A DNA stretch of 64,000 nt from Collybiopsis luxurians FD-317 M1 (taxonomy: Eukaryota > Basidiomycota > Agaricomycetes > Agaricales > Omphalotaceae). Made by a program: the position numbers and the translations under genes. The stretch lies in assembly GCA_000827265.1 (NCBI GenBank), contig KN834752.1, forward strand, positions 1,106,948 through 1,170,947. The letters are read 5' to 3'. Under the pieces are notes generated by a model. That model was given only the letters and a program-made list of their open reading frames with translations. It had not been told where the DNA came from and did not search any database. Of this stretch, positions 1 through 16,300 are shown in pieces; position 1 is the first letter of the stretch, and the number at the start of each line of letters is the position of its first letter.

Positions 1-457
1 CATTAAGCGTTCGAGGTCAAATGGATTCCATCGCTTTGTCCTTTTTGTTCATTTTCCGTGGCTACTTTGAACTAATGGTGGCTGAACACACGTTGAAAGT
101 GATCAAAGGATTCTATCCCCACAATAACCGCAGCGGCCGTCACTTTTTCAAGATCTTCCGACTGGGTGCAGGCCAACGTGTACGGTAAGATTGGCTTTGA
201 CATTACCTTTTATACATCTTTGTATTTTTGGCTCGATGTTTGTATTCTATCGATAGTTATTCATCACAATCCCGTTCATACAAGAACTGGCTACCCAAAT
301 TTGGACCGTCACATCATGGAATTTCAGGGCCTTGGCTTCAGCGTACTGAAAAGATGGAAATCCAGCGGATCATATTCATACAAAGGGAATGTGTTGTACA
401 AGAGACTGAAAATGCCAAGGTATAGGTCTCAATGGATTAATCTTGGAGAGAAGAAAG
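1..457. other. left edge, no firm gene
   Basis: No gene can be supported here. One plus-strand frame is open from the window edge to a stop at 186-188, with an ATG at 21, and would encode about 55 residues rich in aromatic and basic amino acids. It could be the tail of a gene starting left of the window, or chance. The rest lies just downstream of the stop codon of the dioxygenase gene on the minus strand and presumably holds its 3' untranslated region. Confidence 0.4.
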
Positions 458-1817
458 TCAAATCAACCCCGCCCTCGCTTTCGCTCTCAACACTCTACCT
501 CGGTCTTTCATCGAATCCGATTCGATGTAACACCCCTGCAGCCACCTGGAAACTTCCTTCTCCTTGGAGTTCACTTCGGGCAAGTTTCCCGTATCGAGAT
601 CCGTAAACGCCGTCCGTGCATGCAATACCCTCCGATTGTCAAAAATCACTGCATCTCCCTCCTGCAAAGTGTATTCATATGTGTGCTCTGGGCTATTGAG
701 CAAATTAGCGAAGCGTCCTAGAGCAAAATAAAAGTGACGAAGGGTAGAGGAAGGTGTGTTTGGAGAAAGTAAGAGAGGAGCTTGGAATGGCGGAGAATAG
801 TTTATGAATTTGATTGGCGGAGAGTTCAACGATGGGTTAAGGTGATCCTCCTCGATTGTACGATGAGTGCAATGTAGATGATGGTCCCCAAAGAGATACT
901 CGAAAGGAACCGGTGTCTTGGTCAGAATATCGTAGTCATTTGGATAAAAACTTTTCAATGTCTTCGCAGCATGAAAAGCGTCGCTGAAGACGGAAGTCCC
1001 GCCTTGCACACGGTTCCGGAGGCAGTGAAGGAGTTGGTAGTGAGGTGGACGCTCAAAGTACAGAAGATCCGCGTGTAATCCGAGTTGGAGGTTTGTAAAC
1101 GCGATGTTCTGCGAATTCGTTGTCCGGACGTGAAATATACGGCCGTAGAACGTTTCTCGGATTTCGCTGGCCAAAAGGAGCGAAAGGTTAGTCACGGATA
1201 CTTCGGGTTCAGTAGGGACGTTTTGCTGCAACTAGATGAGTATTTGATGTTTTCAACTAGATTTGACTTACCACAAAGAGTAACCCATGGCGGCACAATT
1301 GGTCGATGGCCTTTAACAACCCCGCAGGGGTATGTAATTCGTGATACGGGAGGAAAAGATCCCTACTCTTCTTTATATCTTCCTTGTCCCAGGTCTCTGC
1401 TTCTACATCTTTGCGGAAGCTAGAAAGCCCCTCCCTGGAAGAATGCCTCTCCAGAAATGCCCTAGGGAAAAAGGAAACGTGTCCATCCGGCCATTCAATG
1501 TGAACTCCTCTCCCATGGGTCCCATTGGCCCCATTGGCATCCTCGATGATCTTGACTGTCTTGGGCCTGATATTGACATCAAAGTCAGTCGAGGAATGCA
1601 ACTTCTGAGTCGTCTGAGGATGCTTGCATTCCGGCGAATGACAAGAGTCGCGCAGCCAGATGTAAGGGAATGAAGCGTTATTGAGGCTCGGGACGATCAA
1701 TGCATCATCGTCCAGCGTGACTGTGCTCAGCTGGCGCTGTAGACGGGTGATAGATGCTTGCCTGGTCCAAGTGCCAGTTGTCCGGCTGAGGACCTGACGG
1801 GAGAGAGAAAGAAACAT
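458..1817 (-). CDS. gamma-butyrobetaine dioxygenase-like Fe(II)/2-oxoglutarate hydroxylase (TauD family)
   Basis: Predicted to hydroxylate gamma-butyrobetaine (or trimethyllysine) in carnitine synthesis, using Fe(II), 2-oxoglutarate and O2. Two exons are split by a 40-nt intron (1232-1271); the joined protein is about 439 aa, normal for the family. The N-terminal third holds the DUF971-like zinc-binding region (YIWLRDSCHSPEC with a downstream HP). The C-terminal TauD domain has IRETFYGRIFHVR, then the metal ligands in GLHADLLYF, and the distal ligand and 2OG-binding arginine in RRVLHART. The first residues are rich in Arg, Ser and Thr without acids, as in a mitochondrial presequence. Start chosen at 1817 because it gives that N-terminus and the full zinc region. 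It could equally be the trimethyllysine dioxygenase paralogue; the family is certain, the substrate is inferred. Confidence 0.85.
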
Positions 1818-2194
1818 GGCTGAGGCCTCGCGATAAGGTCGATCGGCCTTTTATTAGCCCGTTTTGTCAAATTCAGCACACAAGACACGGCCACTATATT
1901 TATTCTGAGATGAGAACATGGAAACTAAGGAAGTGGTGATTTGCTACGATTGGCAGGCGACTGATTTCTATACATTATACCACACGTGATGAGTCGAAGC
2001 ACCTTCGAACTCTCATTGAGACTCTCATTACAAGGAACTTCGAAGTTCCAAAATAAAAGATCCTTTATCGATTCTCCCTAGATGTACTCATTGAAACTTA
2101 TGTCTTGAACAAAACTCTATCTATTCTCTCAGAATGGAGGTACATCGCGGTAAAAGATACGCAAGCACTACAAGCGATACGAATTCGAGGAATA
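1818..2194. other. intergenic, upstream of the dioxygenase
   Basis: This gap lies between the start of the dioxygenase gene and the stop of the first CAP-G gene, both on the minus strand. It should contain the dioxygenase promoter and the CAP-G 3' region. I see no coding exon or RNA gene in it. Confidence 0.5.
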
Positions 2195-5100
2195 TTACAA
2201 ATCTCTCATTTCCTCTTCTTCGCCCGAGCTACCTTCGTCAAGAGTAGCCGCAAGATCGTGATCAACGTCAGTAAGTGGGTTTGCAGTTTGGCGTGCCTTG
2301 CCAGGGTTACTGAAGGACGGGAATCAGTTGACAGGAAAAGGTACAACTCGACTAGTGTACTACTCACATCGAGGGGGGCATCTGTAATGGTTCCGAGTTT
2401 TCTGAATCGAAGGAATGCACCGAAGAAGATAAAACCCGAACCCGTCTTTAAAGCAAGATACTCAGCGCGCGCGCGGAGATACAGAGCCGAATGGACCTTA
2501 CTTTGAGCTTCTGTGCGGACTGCCGGCTGACACTATATCCTCGCTCGGTAATCTCCTAATTGGAACGTCAGAAATTTGTTGCGTGTCAACGACGAGCGAA
2601 CGGACCTCTTACGACTCCGCGCCGACTCGGCTAGAGTTCCATCTCGGAAAAGACTGTCCAAGAAAGCAATGTCATCTTGATACTTTTCAAGTGCTCTGAA
2701 ATCCTCTTCACTGAACGCTTCGAGCTGCTTTTTGTATTTGTCCGTAACGTTATTTTGAAATTTCAGAAAAGCTTTCTTCGCATGGGAGTCCGGAAATGAA
2801 ACCGACTAATACTGTCAAAAGAGGCAAAGTCAAAAACGAGTCCACTCACTGAAGATACTTTGTTTATCAGAAGGCTCAGATGCCGAACGTCATGCTCGTC
2901 AACTTTCTCAGGCAAGTACAGCTGCTTCAACAACTTGAAGAGCGTCTTCTTTTGCTCTTCTGCGAATCAGAAGTCAGATCCAGAGTACTTTGTTCAAGGT
3001 GACAAGCTTACTGGAAACCTTGCAATCTCCCTTCAGCATCAACTCCTTGATGATTTCGAATACCAGATTTAAATGAGTGTACGTATCCTCAAGATCCTCT
3101 GACAGATCCAAATCCGCATTATTCCTTGAAAAGAATTGACAAACAGCGTTACACGCGGATTCTTGTCAAAGTCGGGAAAAAAGCTTACCGGAGGAACTTG
3201 GGATCTGTCCAAGTCACCATTATATCAGCAAATTGTTCGAGAGAAACGGTTCCAACATTCGAATGCATAGAATCTTGCTCTGCGCAGAGCTTCCGGAAGG
3301 TGGGGACAAAGGTCTAGATAACGTCAAGGCTGTCAGTTATCATAGAGTGTAGATCAGGACTGCGACCGTACCATGGCAATTCGTTCTTGGTTGGCTTGTG
3401 TGCTCGCGCAGTACTTGTTCAAGAAGAATGATAGACATTGCTTGAGTTGATGATATTGCGCATACTCTGCTGAGAAGTAATGCTCAACAAGTAACACTGT
3501 GATCTACCAACAAAACTCAGAAAAATCCAGGAGAATCGTGGAGAGCCTACATCGTGATCTACTAGTACGTTGTTGTACACCAGTTTTGCAAGACCCTCGC
3601 ATAATAAGGCTCGCATATCTCCATCAAGGACATGGTCGGCCATTTTCAGCAAGGACGTCAATGTTTTAATCAATGCCGAAGGCTGAGATCGCCACAAGGC
3701 GATGAGAGATGGCGAGCAAAATATGAACACGGTACTTACATCCAAATCTTTGCCATCCATAATTCTCATCTCATACCAGAGCAAAATATCAAAAATGGCC
3801 TGTAATGCTGCCATTTTGAGTGCTGTCGGTAGGAAGTTAGGTTCCATCTGCTTGATGAAAAATATCAAAGCCTTCCGCGCAAGGGGACCCCAAGTGAGCC
3901 CAACAAGAGCCAGACATAGGAAGCCCTTTTCTCTGATGACATCGTTGGTTTTTCTGTTCGCTGCTGTTAGGGCAAGATCATATATGGATCGGATTTCGGG
4001 GGAGATTCTTTGGAACTTCTACATACCGGCTGAGGGTTAAACTCGGAATAAAAGAGTAGAGAAACCGCCATACCACATCGATAAGTTGCAGCATTACTTC
4101 GTAAATGCTCAAGCAGCGCATGAGCTTCGCATCTCTCCGCTCTCGTTGTCCCAGAAAAAACTCTGGAGACTTCCCTTTTGTTGAGCTGGAGCTAGAATTG
4201 ACCGCGAGAGATTCTAAATCTGAAGTCAAACCGTCGACCTGATAGACGGATGTTAGCTTCACAGAAATTTCAGACTGAGGAGAATCCTACATCTGGCTGT
4301 TTGCAACAATAACGGTGAACAAGATCGTCAATTGTCCGAACAACCTCTTGCTCAGTGCTTTCTATTCTACACAACAGCGCCACGCAAGGTGCTATGAGCG
4401 TCTCGGGAAGACAGGCATGTGTTAAAATGGCCGCTGAATATGCAATCAATTCAAAGGAGATTTCAATAGAGGGACAATCGTCACGTACAGATAAGTTTCT
4501 TCATCTCACGACAGCCATTCTCATCTCCAGAACCAAGATACATCGCCGTTTTGAAGATCTCAGCAATCACAAACTCTCTGTTCTCGATCTCATCCTGTCG
4601 AAGTGCTCGGGCTTCGTCATCAAGAAAGAGAGCCATTTTTTCATACTCGTTGGTAGCTTTTACCAATTCATTGAATAATCCCTGTAAACAGTATGCAATG
4701 GCTGTCAATTCAGGAAGAGCTTTATTATCGAGCATTGACGATAAGGAATTGCGCTGGGCGCAATACTCAGTAAATACTCGAGTAATCAATGCCATTCCTG
4801 GAGAGAGCAACCTCCAGTCAGACACAAGGCTCAATGACTGGGGTATTTTTGTGTCTTTTTCAAAGATCGCCATGATGGCTCCGGGCACTTGCTCATTCGA
4901 GCGGAGATCAAAAAGGCTCAGCAGCCGCTCAAGCTTAGCGTCTTTTAAAGAGCTTTCGCAATCCTTGCCATCATTTGAGACAGACGTCCCTAGCGAGATG
5001 GCTTCTACCCATTTGACGAGCAGCTCTGACGCCGAAGCGCGCACAGAGTCGTCGCGATCGCCAAGTGCATTCCTCACAATAAGATCCCGCTGAGAAAGCT

Positions 5101-6120
5101 GAAGATTTCGAGGGTGTGTGAGGCCTTTATCGAGGTCTTCATCCTTTATCTCACCAACGGTGATGTTCTTTTTTAGGATATCATATGCTTCTCTGCGTAT
5201 GCGACTAACGATGTCCCGAGTTCGATCGATTATTCCAACGAGAGTGTTCATGTTCAGAGGAAGATTACAAAGTATTGCAGCTCTTACTTCCCTGGATTTA
5301 ACAGATTAGCCGTGAAAGTAGAGTACGTAATAGCACATACTCTTTGGAATCGTTTGCAAGACTTTGCAGTAGAATTGGAGCCAACGAATCTGGCTGAGGA
5401 TGAGGCTTCGGCTCTTCTGGGTCATCGACCCTGTAAAATGTACAAAGAGCAACTGCAGCTTTTTCGCGGATAGGCCACAGAGAATCTTGTATTCGATCTA
5501 CGAGAATCCCCCGTAGCAAATAATAAAGGTCCTTGCTGTGAAGAAACAGTCGGTTTCAACGAAAAGATCCATAAAGCTGAGACGCACTTGATCTGCGGTA
5601 GTCGTTGCGCAATCCTAGCAGATAGTTCTACAGATCGATAACGAACGTTCTTTTGCTTTGACGAAGCTCCTCTGAGAAGGAGATCGTGGACGAGATTCTC
5701 GGTGAAATTCTCTGCAGGCGTCTTGCTCTCAAAATCAGAATCATCACTACTGTTTTCGAATTCATCTTCAGCTGAAACAGTGTCAATATCCTGCTGTAAG
5801 CTTGAGCAAATCGACACACCTTTATCATGCAAGTAGTTAAGAAAGTCTGCCATGAATTTTGCGACACGGTCACTTTCTGTAGTTTTCTTCGAAGCTAATA
5901 ACTTCATGAAGAGGAGGTAAAAGATTTCTTGAAATTTATCACTCAGAGCATCATCAGCCTGAGCAACCTCGACGAAGATTCTGTGGAGGTTAATAAGGTT
6001 TTTGTGATGGTTCGCAACCGAACTTTGGACTTGTGCGAAGATATTGGCGAGTTTGGTGGGCAAATCTTCAGCATCTAACGACTTCCCTGAACATTCGTTG
6101 TTCAAATATCGTCGGGGCAT
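2195..6120 (-). CDS. condensin subunit CAP-G (Ycg1/Cnd3-like), copy 1, short-tailed
   Basis: HEAT-repeat non-SMC subunit of condensin, which binds the Brn1/CAP-H kleisin and DNA. The multi-exon model reads from MPRRYLNNECSGKS at 6120 to an acidic end, SSGEEEEMRDL, at 2195. N-terminal landmarks are QSSVANHHKNLINLHRIF and DRVAKFMADFLNYLHDKG. Middle exons carry EEVRAAILCNLPLN and VGEIKDEDLDKGLTHPRNLQ. Late exons keep the CAP-G C-terminal region (QLKQCLSFFLNKYC). I followed the frame through each junction from 6120 to about 3978 without a forced stop; below that, the exons are present but the joins are approximate. Three intron positions and phases match copy 2 at 13.3 kb, so the two share a spliced ancestor. 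This copy lacks the long charged tail of copy 2 and has diverged strongly, so it may have a specialised role. Confidence 0.8.
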
Positions 6121-7019
6121 GGTGGAAGAAAAAGTCGAGTTTTGGCAATACGGGTCAAAGAAGGGCAGAGAGAGTTGGGAAATTTGGAATGGTTGATTAG
6201 GGGAAAATGCAGGTATGTCGCTGAGGAAGTCGAAGAAGATGAATGGTAAACGGTAGAAAAAGGAATGGTACTCGAAAGAAAACGAAAACGAACGATTGTG
6301 GCGGAATGCCGAAAATGGATTGTGGGTCCCCAGCGGGCCGCTGAACTATCTCAAGCCTTTGAACCATCCTGAGTGCCACCAAGTCATGGTAAACTGAGCC
6401 TTTGAGATTCTCAACTAGGGCTTTGGCAGCGTCAGGTTGTTGCGAATCTATCTCCTTATTCCGCCACGGCGGCCATATAGTGGATTATCTTTAATCTTCA
6501 ACGATTCTTCGCTTTTCGATGGACTTGATGATGAAGACGCAAAGCTAGAAACAGTTCATTCGGTGCGAAGAGCGATTGAGACCTGAAACTGTCACTCTAT
6601 AAGGTACTGGCCGGTGATATAGGCTTAATGTCCGTCAAAATAGGTGTACAGATCAAGTGCAGATCGCTTTAAAATTCGAGTAAGGAACGATCATGATGAT
6701 ACGTGTGGTAACTGTATCAAAGGGACTGGGCAATGGGTACCAAGAAATTGTAGCCATCTTCGGCTCCTAGCACCCGACGCACAAAATTCGTCTAATAGAT
6801 CAAGCGGGTTCGCAAATATGCACTCTCCTCTTGTATCTTCTCAGCATTCTTTTCAGATTACGAACTCGATTGCGGATGAGGTACCACTAATGATTGTTTC
6901 CCGTCGTAACAGCGTTGAACTGTGGTATTGCGTCCGTTGGGCTGTCCAATCACTCATTTCATTCCCTTGCCCTGCGCGCAGTTCCTATGTCCCCGGAACG
7001 ACAAGAGTCCTGGGGAGAG
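6121..7019. other. intergenic between CAP-G copy 1 and the CFEM gene
   Basis: Divergent promoter region. The minus strand has a frame open from about 6490 to 6197 with no homology I recognise and no convincing start. No ACGCGT cell-cycle box occurs in the 200 bp upstream of the CAP-G copy 1 start, unlike at copy 2. Confidence 0.5.
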
Positions 7020-7026
7020 TATAAAA
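7020..7026 (+). promoter_or_regulatory. TATA box of the CFEM gene
   Basis: TATAAAA lies 48-54 bp upstream of the ATG at 7074, the expected place for a strongly expressed secreted-protein gene. Confidence 0.5.
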
Positions 7027-7073
7027 GAATGATACTATTTCTCAAGTTATTTCAACAAATATCCTGGTAACTC

Positions 7074-7502
7074 ATGCAGCCTCTCTATCTCACAATTCCT
7101 GTTGCTCTTTTTGCGTACGCCCAAGCTGCAGGACTCTTCTTACGAGGTCCAAAAGTACAACGACAATCCTCCGAAGTACCAGGTACTGGGATATCGCTTT
7201 TCTTCCTGCCTTACTTGGCATCTTACGATCTTTACCAGAATGCGCCAATGACTGCCTGGCTACTACCCCCCCTTGACGGATGCGACGTCAGCAATACGAC
7301 TTGCCTCTGCAGTGACTCAAGCTTAGTTTACGCGTTGGAAACATGCATCGAAAATACATGCGACCAACAGGATACTGCGACATCTCTCCAGATTATTCAG
7401 GACTCATGCGACGCTGTGGTGTGTATGCATATGTTCTTTTCGAGTTTAAAAAGTACTGAAGATGAATCACCTTAGGGCATTCCGGTTAACATTACTGTTT
7501 GA
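7074..7502 (+). CDS. CFEM-domain secreted protein with a 1-nt frame break
   Basis: Small cysteine-rich extracellular protein. Three exons fit: 7074-7182, 7239-7418 and 7476-7502. The N-terminus MQPLYLTIPVALFAYAQAAG is a signal peptide. The spliced mature part begins SSEVPECANDCLATT, continues DGCDVSNTTCLCSD and then ETCIENTCDQQ, and ends with QDSCDAVGIPVNITV. That cysteine spacing is the CFEM pattern, a fold used for haem or iron capture or as a surface anchor. The exons sum to 316 nt, one more than a multiple of three. The break falls at a run of seven C (7266-7272): upstream the frame is CANDC, downstream GCD. It is therefore either a recent pseudogene, a polymorphic slippage allele or a sequencing error. 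I saw no GPI signal. Confidence 0.65.
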
Positions 7503-7758
7503 ATGAGCTCAGAGTGGAGGTGGTCCAATATAAATATTGATTGTATATACAATCTCGCTGTGCGTAGAGTACCATATAGATTCGCGGGTTGTAAGGTCCT
7601 TGGAATCAACTTGAAATTCCCAGCCAGTGAGGCCGATTGCGGGCGCTTATAAGGTGGCTGTGCGAGCGCTTCAATTTTATTTGGCGCTGTTGTCTACGTG
7701 TCGTTCATCACCAACTTTACTTTTTCCGTTCCGTCTGCGAAGAGCAACTACAACTAAA

Positions 7759-11803
<4,045 letters not shown>

Positions 11804-11810
11804 TATATAA
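11804..11810 (+). promoter_or_regulatory. TATA box of the 11.8 kb gene
   Basis: TATATAA lies 36 bp upstream of the ATG at 11846 and is followed by a pyrimidine-rich leader typical of fungal promoters. Confidence 0.45.
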
Positions 11811-11845
11811 TATCTGGCTACACCCATCTTCCTCTTTCCAGACCA

Positions 11846-12657
11846 ATGTCGTCCAACACTTCCAAAGAGTCTTTGAGTATCTATGAGGAGCGCATAGAAC
11901 TGTTGGACAAGCTCATAGAGCTCCCACTTAAGGGTTTCCCAGAAATGTGAATATTCTTTCTCGTCCTTACCACCCGTCTGTGAACTATAACTCTTTTTTT
12001 CTGCCCCTTCTTTACCCAAGTGACGCTACCCCTACTTCGGGCGTTACTTCTCTCCCTACACCTGTTGCAGATGAGCATCCCCCGTTGGATGACCCAGTAG
12101 ACCCACTTCCCCCGAATGAGTATGTCCCTTCACACATTCACACGCCGGCAACGTTGACGCCGTCGTTTAGCTCTCAGTTAATATACCCTGAGGCACCAAT
12201 GATGAAAGATTTAGATTCTTTCACTGAGGGGACAGGTGGAAGTTTCGACTTTCTGGCTGAGGAAGATTCGATGGTAGAAGCTAGTGCCCCACTAAACTCC
12301 CTCTCCCTTTCCATGCTGCCACCCCAAGAGATCCTCTCCATTGAAATTTGGAGGGAGGATGTCTACTACAACTCCCCCAATTCCTCAGAGCCCCCATCAC
12401 GGGTTGAAGAGGCCGTCGACATGGACTCTGATGCCTCACTGTCAGACTCGTCGTCATCGCATAGTAAGCGCCCTCGTTCCATTGCCTCGGACGACGTTGC
12501 TAGGCGAACCAGACCTCGAGCGCAATCTGTCACTGCCACCCCTTACTCGATGTCCGCGCAATTTTTCGGCGGCGTCGAACCCCCGTTGGCGGATGTCAGG
12601 CCCTTACTTCGCCCCCAGTTGCGACGAACCCGTTCCCTCCCCCTCCACCCCGACTGA
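11846..12657 (+). CDS. unrecognised proline/serine-rich protein
   Basis: I do not recognise this protein. Exon 1 starts MSSNTSKESLSIYEERIELL and ends after a short amphipathic helix (LDKLIELPLKGFPE). A 72-nt GT-AG intron (about 11945-12017) then joins in frame to DATPTSGVTSLPTPV, giving about 245 aa. Most of the protein is predicted to be disordered, being rich in Pro, Ser, Asp and Glu. A basic run, SKRPRSIASDDVARRTRPR, could be a nuclear localisation signal, and the C-terminus is arginine-rich. A well-placed TATA box and the frame-preserving intron favour a real gene. The acidic/proline-rich body with one basic patch would suit a regulatory protein, but no domain supports that. Confidence 0.55.
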
Positions 12658-13280
12658 CAACAATGATACCCACAATTAACCCACTCAACTCATCGTCAGC
12701 CTGTGCCACTTTAATGTGTGCCAGTATTCACTCAACCTGAATTTAAACTGCGCAAACGTGCCAGTAATTTTACATCTCATCTCACTGTGCCAATGTCGCC
12801 AGTTTATCTTTTCAGCATATCATATTTATGCTCGGGACGAAAGAGGGACAACGTATCATGCTTGCTGCTTCCCTGCCCACTGTGCTAAATCTCATTCCTC
12901 TTTCCCCAATTATCTTTTGTCCTCCAACTCTCCCGGTTCCTTCCAAAAATTTGAAAGTCAATCCACCCCCCAATGTCCAAAAGCTTCCTTCCTCCTTCCC
13001 TTCATCCAGTTTCGTTCATGATTCTGCTTCACCCCCCCCCCTCTCAAATTCCACGTCTGTTTCCTGGTTGTATCCAGGCTGTTCATCTGACGTTTTTGCC
13101 AGACGGTCATCGTACATTGCAAAACCCCGAATGTCACATACACGTTGACCGTAAGGGGATATATCGGAGATGTGTCATCTACGTCCTTGAAGTAGATAAG
13201 ATAACCCGATTTAATTATATGTAGTACGTAAACAACACCCAAATATATTTATTTTGCGATCGAAATTGTATTACCAAGAA
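12658..13280. other. intergenic, pyrimidine-rich
   Basis: C- and T-rich on the plus strand, including a nine-base C run near 13030. The frames present are compositional. No gene or RNA recognised. Confidence 0.5.
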
Positions 13281-13294
13281 ACGCGTTCACGTGA
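13281..13294. promoter_or_regulatory. ACGCGT plus TCACGTGA elements upstream of CAP-G copy 2
   Basis: ACGCGT (13281-13286) is the MluI cell-cycle box bound by MBF-type factors in other fungi. It abuts the E-box palindrome TCACGTGA (13287-13294), about 55-65 bp upstream of the CAP-G start. The sites are seen directly; their use is inferred. Confidence 0.45.
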
Positions 13295-13346
13295 TTACCA
13301 TTTCCAAGTTTGTTGATTCCTTAAACTTTTGAACCGGAACCATCCA

Positions 13347-16300
13347 ATGCCTGCAAGGTCAACGTTTTCTCTTGATGAGCTCCCGGCTTCGATATCTTCT
13401 AAATTCGATGAAGCCCAGTCTTCATTGGCGAACCACAGGAAGAACTGCGTCGCATTGCATAAACTTCATCTTCAGGCTTCCAAGGTCAAGGGTTCTGGGC
13501 GCAAGAATGAGGAAACGTTGGCAGGCGAAGAGGCGTTCGGCGATATATTTATTGATATGATTAATCGTTCGTTGGCGGTGAAGAAGGGAGCGTTTGCAGA
13601 TCGAATTGTGAAATTTGTAGGGAGTTATGTCAAGCTGATGAACGACAAGAGTACGTCTGAGGGGTTTCCAAAGCTCGGACGGTATTCCATGTTCTAATCT
13701 TTGCGCAGTCGCAGAAGATACCTCTCAAGCCAACGAAGATGAGACCTTTGCCTCGAGATTTGTTGCCAGGCTTCTCGAATGGCTGTTTCAAGGGTTCGGT
13801 GCAAAGAATAAAGTCGTCAGGCAGAGGTCAATTCAACTTGTGGCAGAAATGATGACGAATATTGGAGAGATCGAGTGTGTGCTTTGTTGAGTATCCCTTG
13901 ACGTGAGGCTGAACTGTGCATTTAGCGAATCCACTTATAATAAGCTCCGGGAAAACTTGATTGAGCGGTTATGTGACAAGGAGCCGCTCATTCGTGCCCA
14001 TTCTGCTGTTGCACTTTCAAAGCTCGTTGGAACGGAGAACCCGGACGAGCTCGGACCTGGAGAAAAAACTAGTCTGGATTTGCTCTTGGAATGTACTCAA
14101 TATGACCCTACTGCGTGAGTCATTTCACTCATTGAATCAAGCTCCCATATCCAATAGCTGCCTTTAGTGAAGTCCGTCGAGCAGCGCTTGTCAATATCCC
14201 AGTTGCGCCAGAGACCATTCCCATCATTATAACACGTATTCGAGACACCGATACCCTTACACGCAAGCTGGCATACAGCGCCGTTCTTGAACCCAGACTC
14301 GGACACCCTCGTCATCTAACCATTGCTCAGAGGGAGGAAATCGCCAAAGCTGGCCTAGGCGATCGTGAAGCCGTCGTTCGTGTTGCTGCAGGCAAGATGA
14401 TCACCAAGTGGTTGGACATTGCCATGAGTGAGCCGGATCCGCCCGGTCATCCGCCGCAGAGGTGGAAGGGGGATGACGGAGGGGTGATGAAAGGTTTTAT
14501 CAACTTTTTGGCTTATTTCGATGTCGTTGGACCTGGAGAAGTGGTCGCTGTCGATGCGATGCTCTCGGTGTTTACTACGAAGCCTGCGCTTTTGGATGAC
14601 TTTGTGTTTAATGGTATTTTCTGCCCTTGTTTTGGATTGCATGTTTTTCTGACGCGTCGTCCGAAGATGACTTTTGGGAAGACCTTACACCAGAATCAGC
14701 TGTTCTCGCTCGAGTCTTTGTAGACCACTGTATCAAGTCCCCGAAGGGTGAAGACCGACTCGAAGCTGCTTCGATACCCGTGGTGACTGCCTTCGCTTTC
14801 CATATCCAACAGGCGTACAATGGTTTGCTTGCCCTGATGCAGGAGATGGATTTTATGAATGTTGGAGAACCGGATAATGAGGAAAGCGAGGCCCAGGAAG
14901 AAGAGCTGGCAAAGAAGGAGCTGATTTTGTCAGCGTTGTTGAGGATTGCGTTGAATCTGGATTATATGGATGAGATTGGAAGAAGGAAAATTTTCTCTGT
15001 CGTTCGTAAGTTGGGCTTATCTTTTGCTCTTTGGCCAATGCGCGGTGTCTAAATCTTTTGCAGGGGATATGCTTGCTCACCCACATCTTCCACCTGGCCT
15101 CATCGAGCATTGCCTTGACGTTTTTCGTAAAATCCTTCCGTCGGAACGGGAATTGATTCGGATAGTCGTCGAGATAATTATTGAACTACGCGACGATGAT
15201 TCTCCGCCCGTTGATGATGTGAGTACGCGATTGTTTGAGTACGGTTCCGTACTCAAGTTAGTGGCAGACCTTCGACGGCAGTCGTTCAGATATTACGCTG
15301 TCTGCGTTTGGAGGCAGCAGGAAAGAGCGGTCCATACGGAGGGCCAAGGAGCGACATGAGATGACACCCGAGGAACAGCAGCAAGTCGATTTAACAGATA
15401 TACGTTGCCTGATGCTCTGTATTGGAATGCTCGAGCGTGTCAACGGGGTACGATACATCTCCCCCTTTCCCCTTAGTACACTTACTGACGTATATACTCC
15501 CAGACATTCGAAGACAACTCTACCCTTGAGGGTGTCCTCACTGACCTCATCGTACCTGCAGTCAAACGAAAGGAGATCGCTCTGCGTGAGAAGGGTCTGG
15601 TCGCACTTGGCTTGTGTTGTCTCATTGCACGGAACATGGCTACAAGCTCGTTCCAGCTGTTCCTCAATCAAGTTCAAGCTGCCCCTGAGGATTTAAAATT
15701 GAAGGTTCTTCAGATTGTGTTCGACTTGCTCATCATGTATGATCGAGAATTTCTTGGGAGGTCGGATGATATTGTGAGTGTCCCGCCTATCTTACCTACG
15801 TCTATTTCAAGGTCTAATCAACTTTTTGTCTACTTCTTCGCTCAGTCGCACCAAATCGTCTCTTTCCTCATTCAAACCCTTGACTCTGAAGAATCTTCCG
15901 CTGTGCAGTGCGTGCTCTGTGTTGGGTTTTGTAAGCTTCTTTTATCGGGACAGGTTACAGACTCGAGGGTAAGTGATTTCGAAGTATCTACAGCGACGCG
16001 ATTTAACCGTGTGGGTTCAGGTGCTTCTCAGTCTCGTCCTGATGTACATTTCGCCATCGACAACGGATAACGCAGAACTGAAGCAGTGTCTATCGTATTT
16101 CTTCCCTGTGTACTGCTACTCATCGCGAGAGAACCAGAGTCGAATGCAGTCAGTGAGTGTGGACCTATTTTGTGGGGTTTTTGAAGTGAATGATGCGATG
16201 TCTGTAGATCTTCATCCAAGCCTTTGACCTCGCCACACGTTTATACGAGCAATTTGAAGACGAACAGAAAGAGGACCCGAGAGTGATTTCGCTGCACCAG

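Noticed and set aside
6197..6490. Minus-strand open stretch upstream of CAP-G copy 1
   Set aside because: No start context, no matching exon on either side, and it lies where the CAP-G and CFEM promoters should be.
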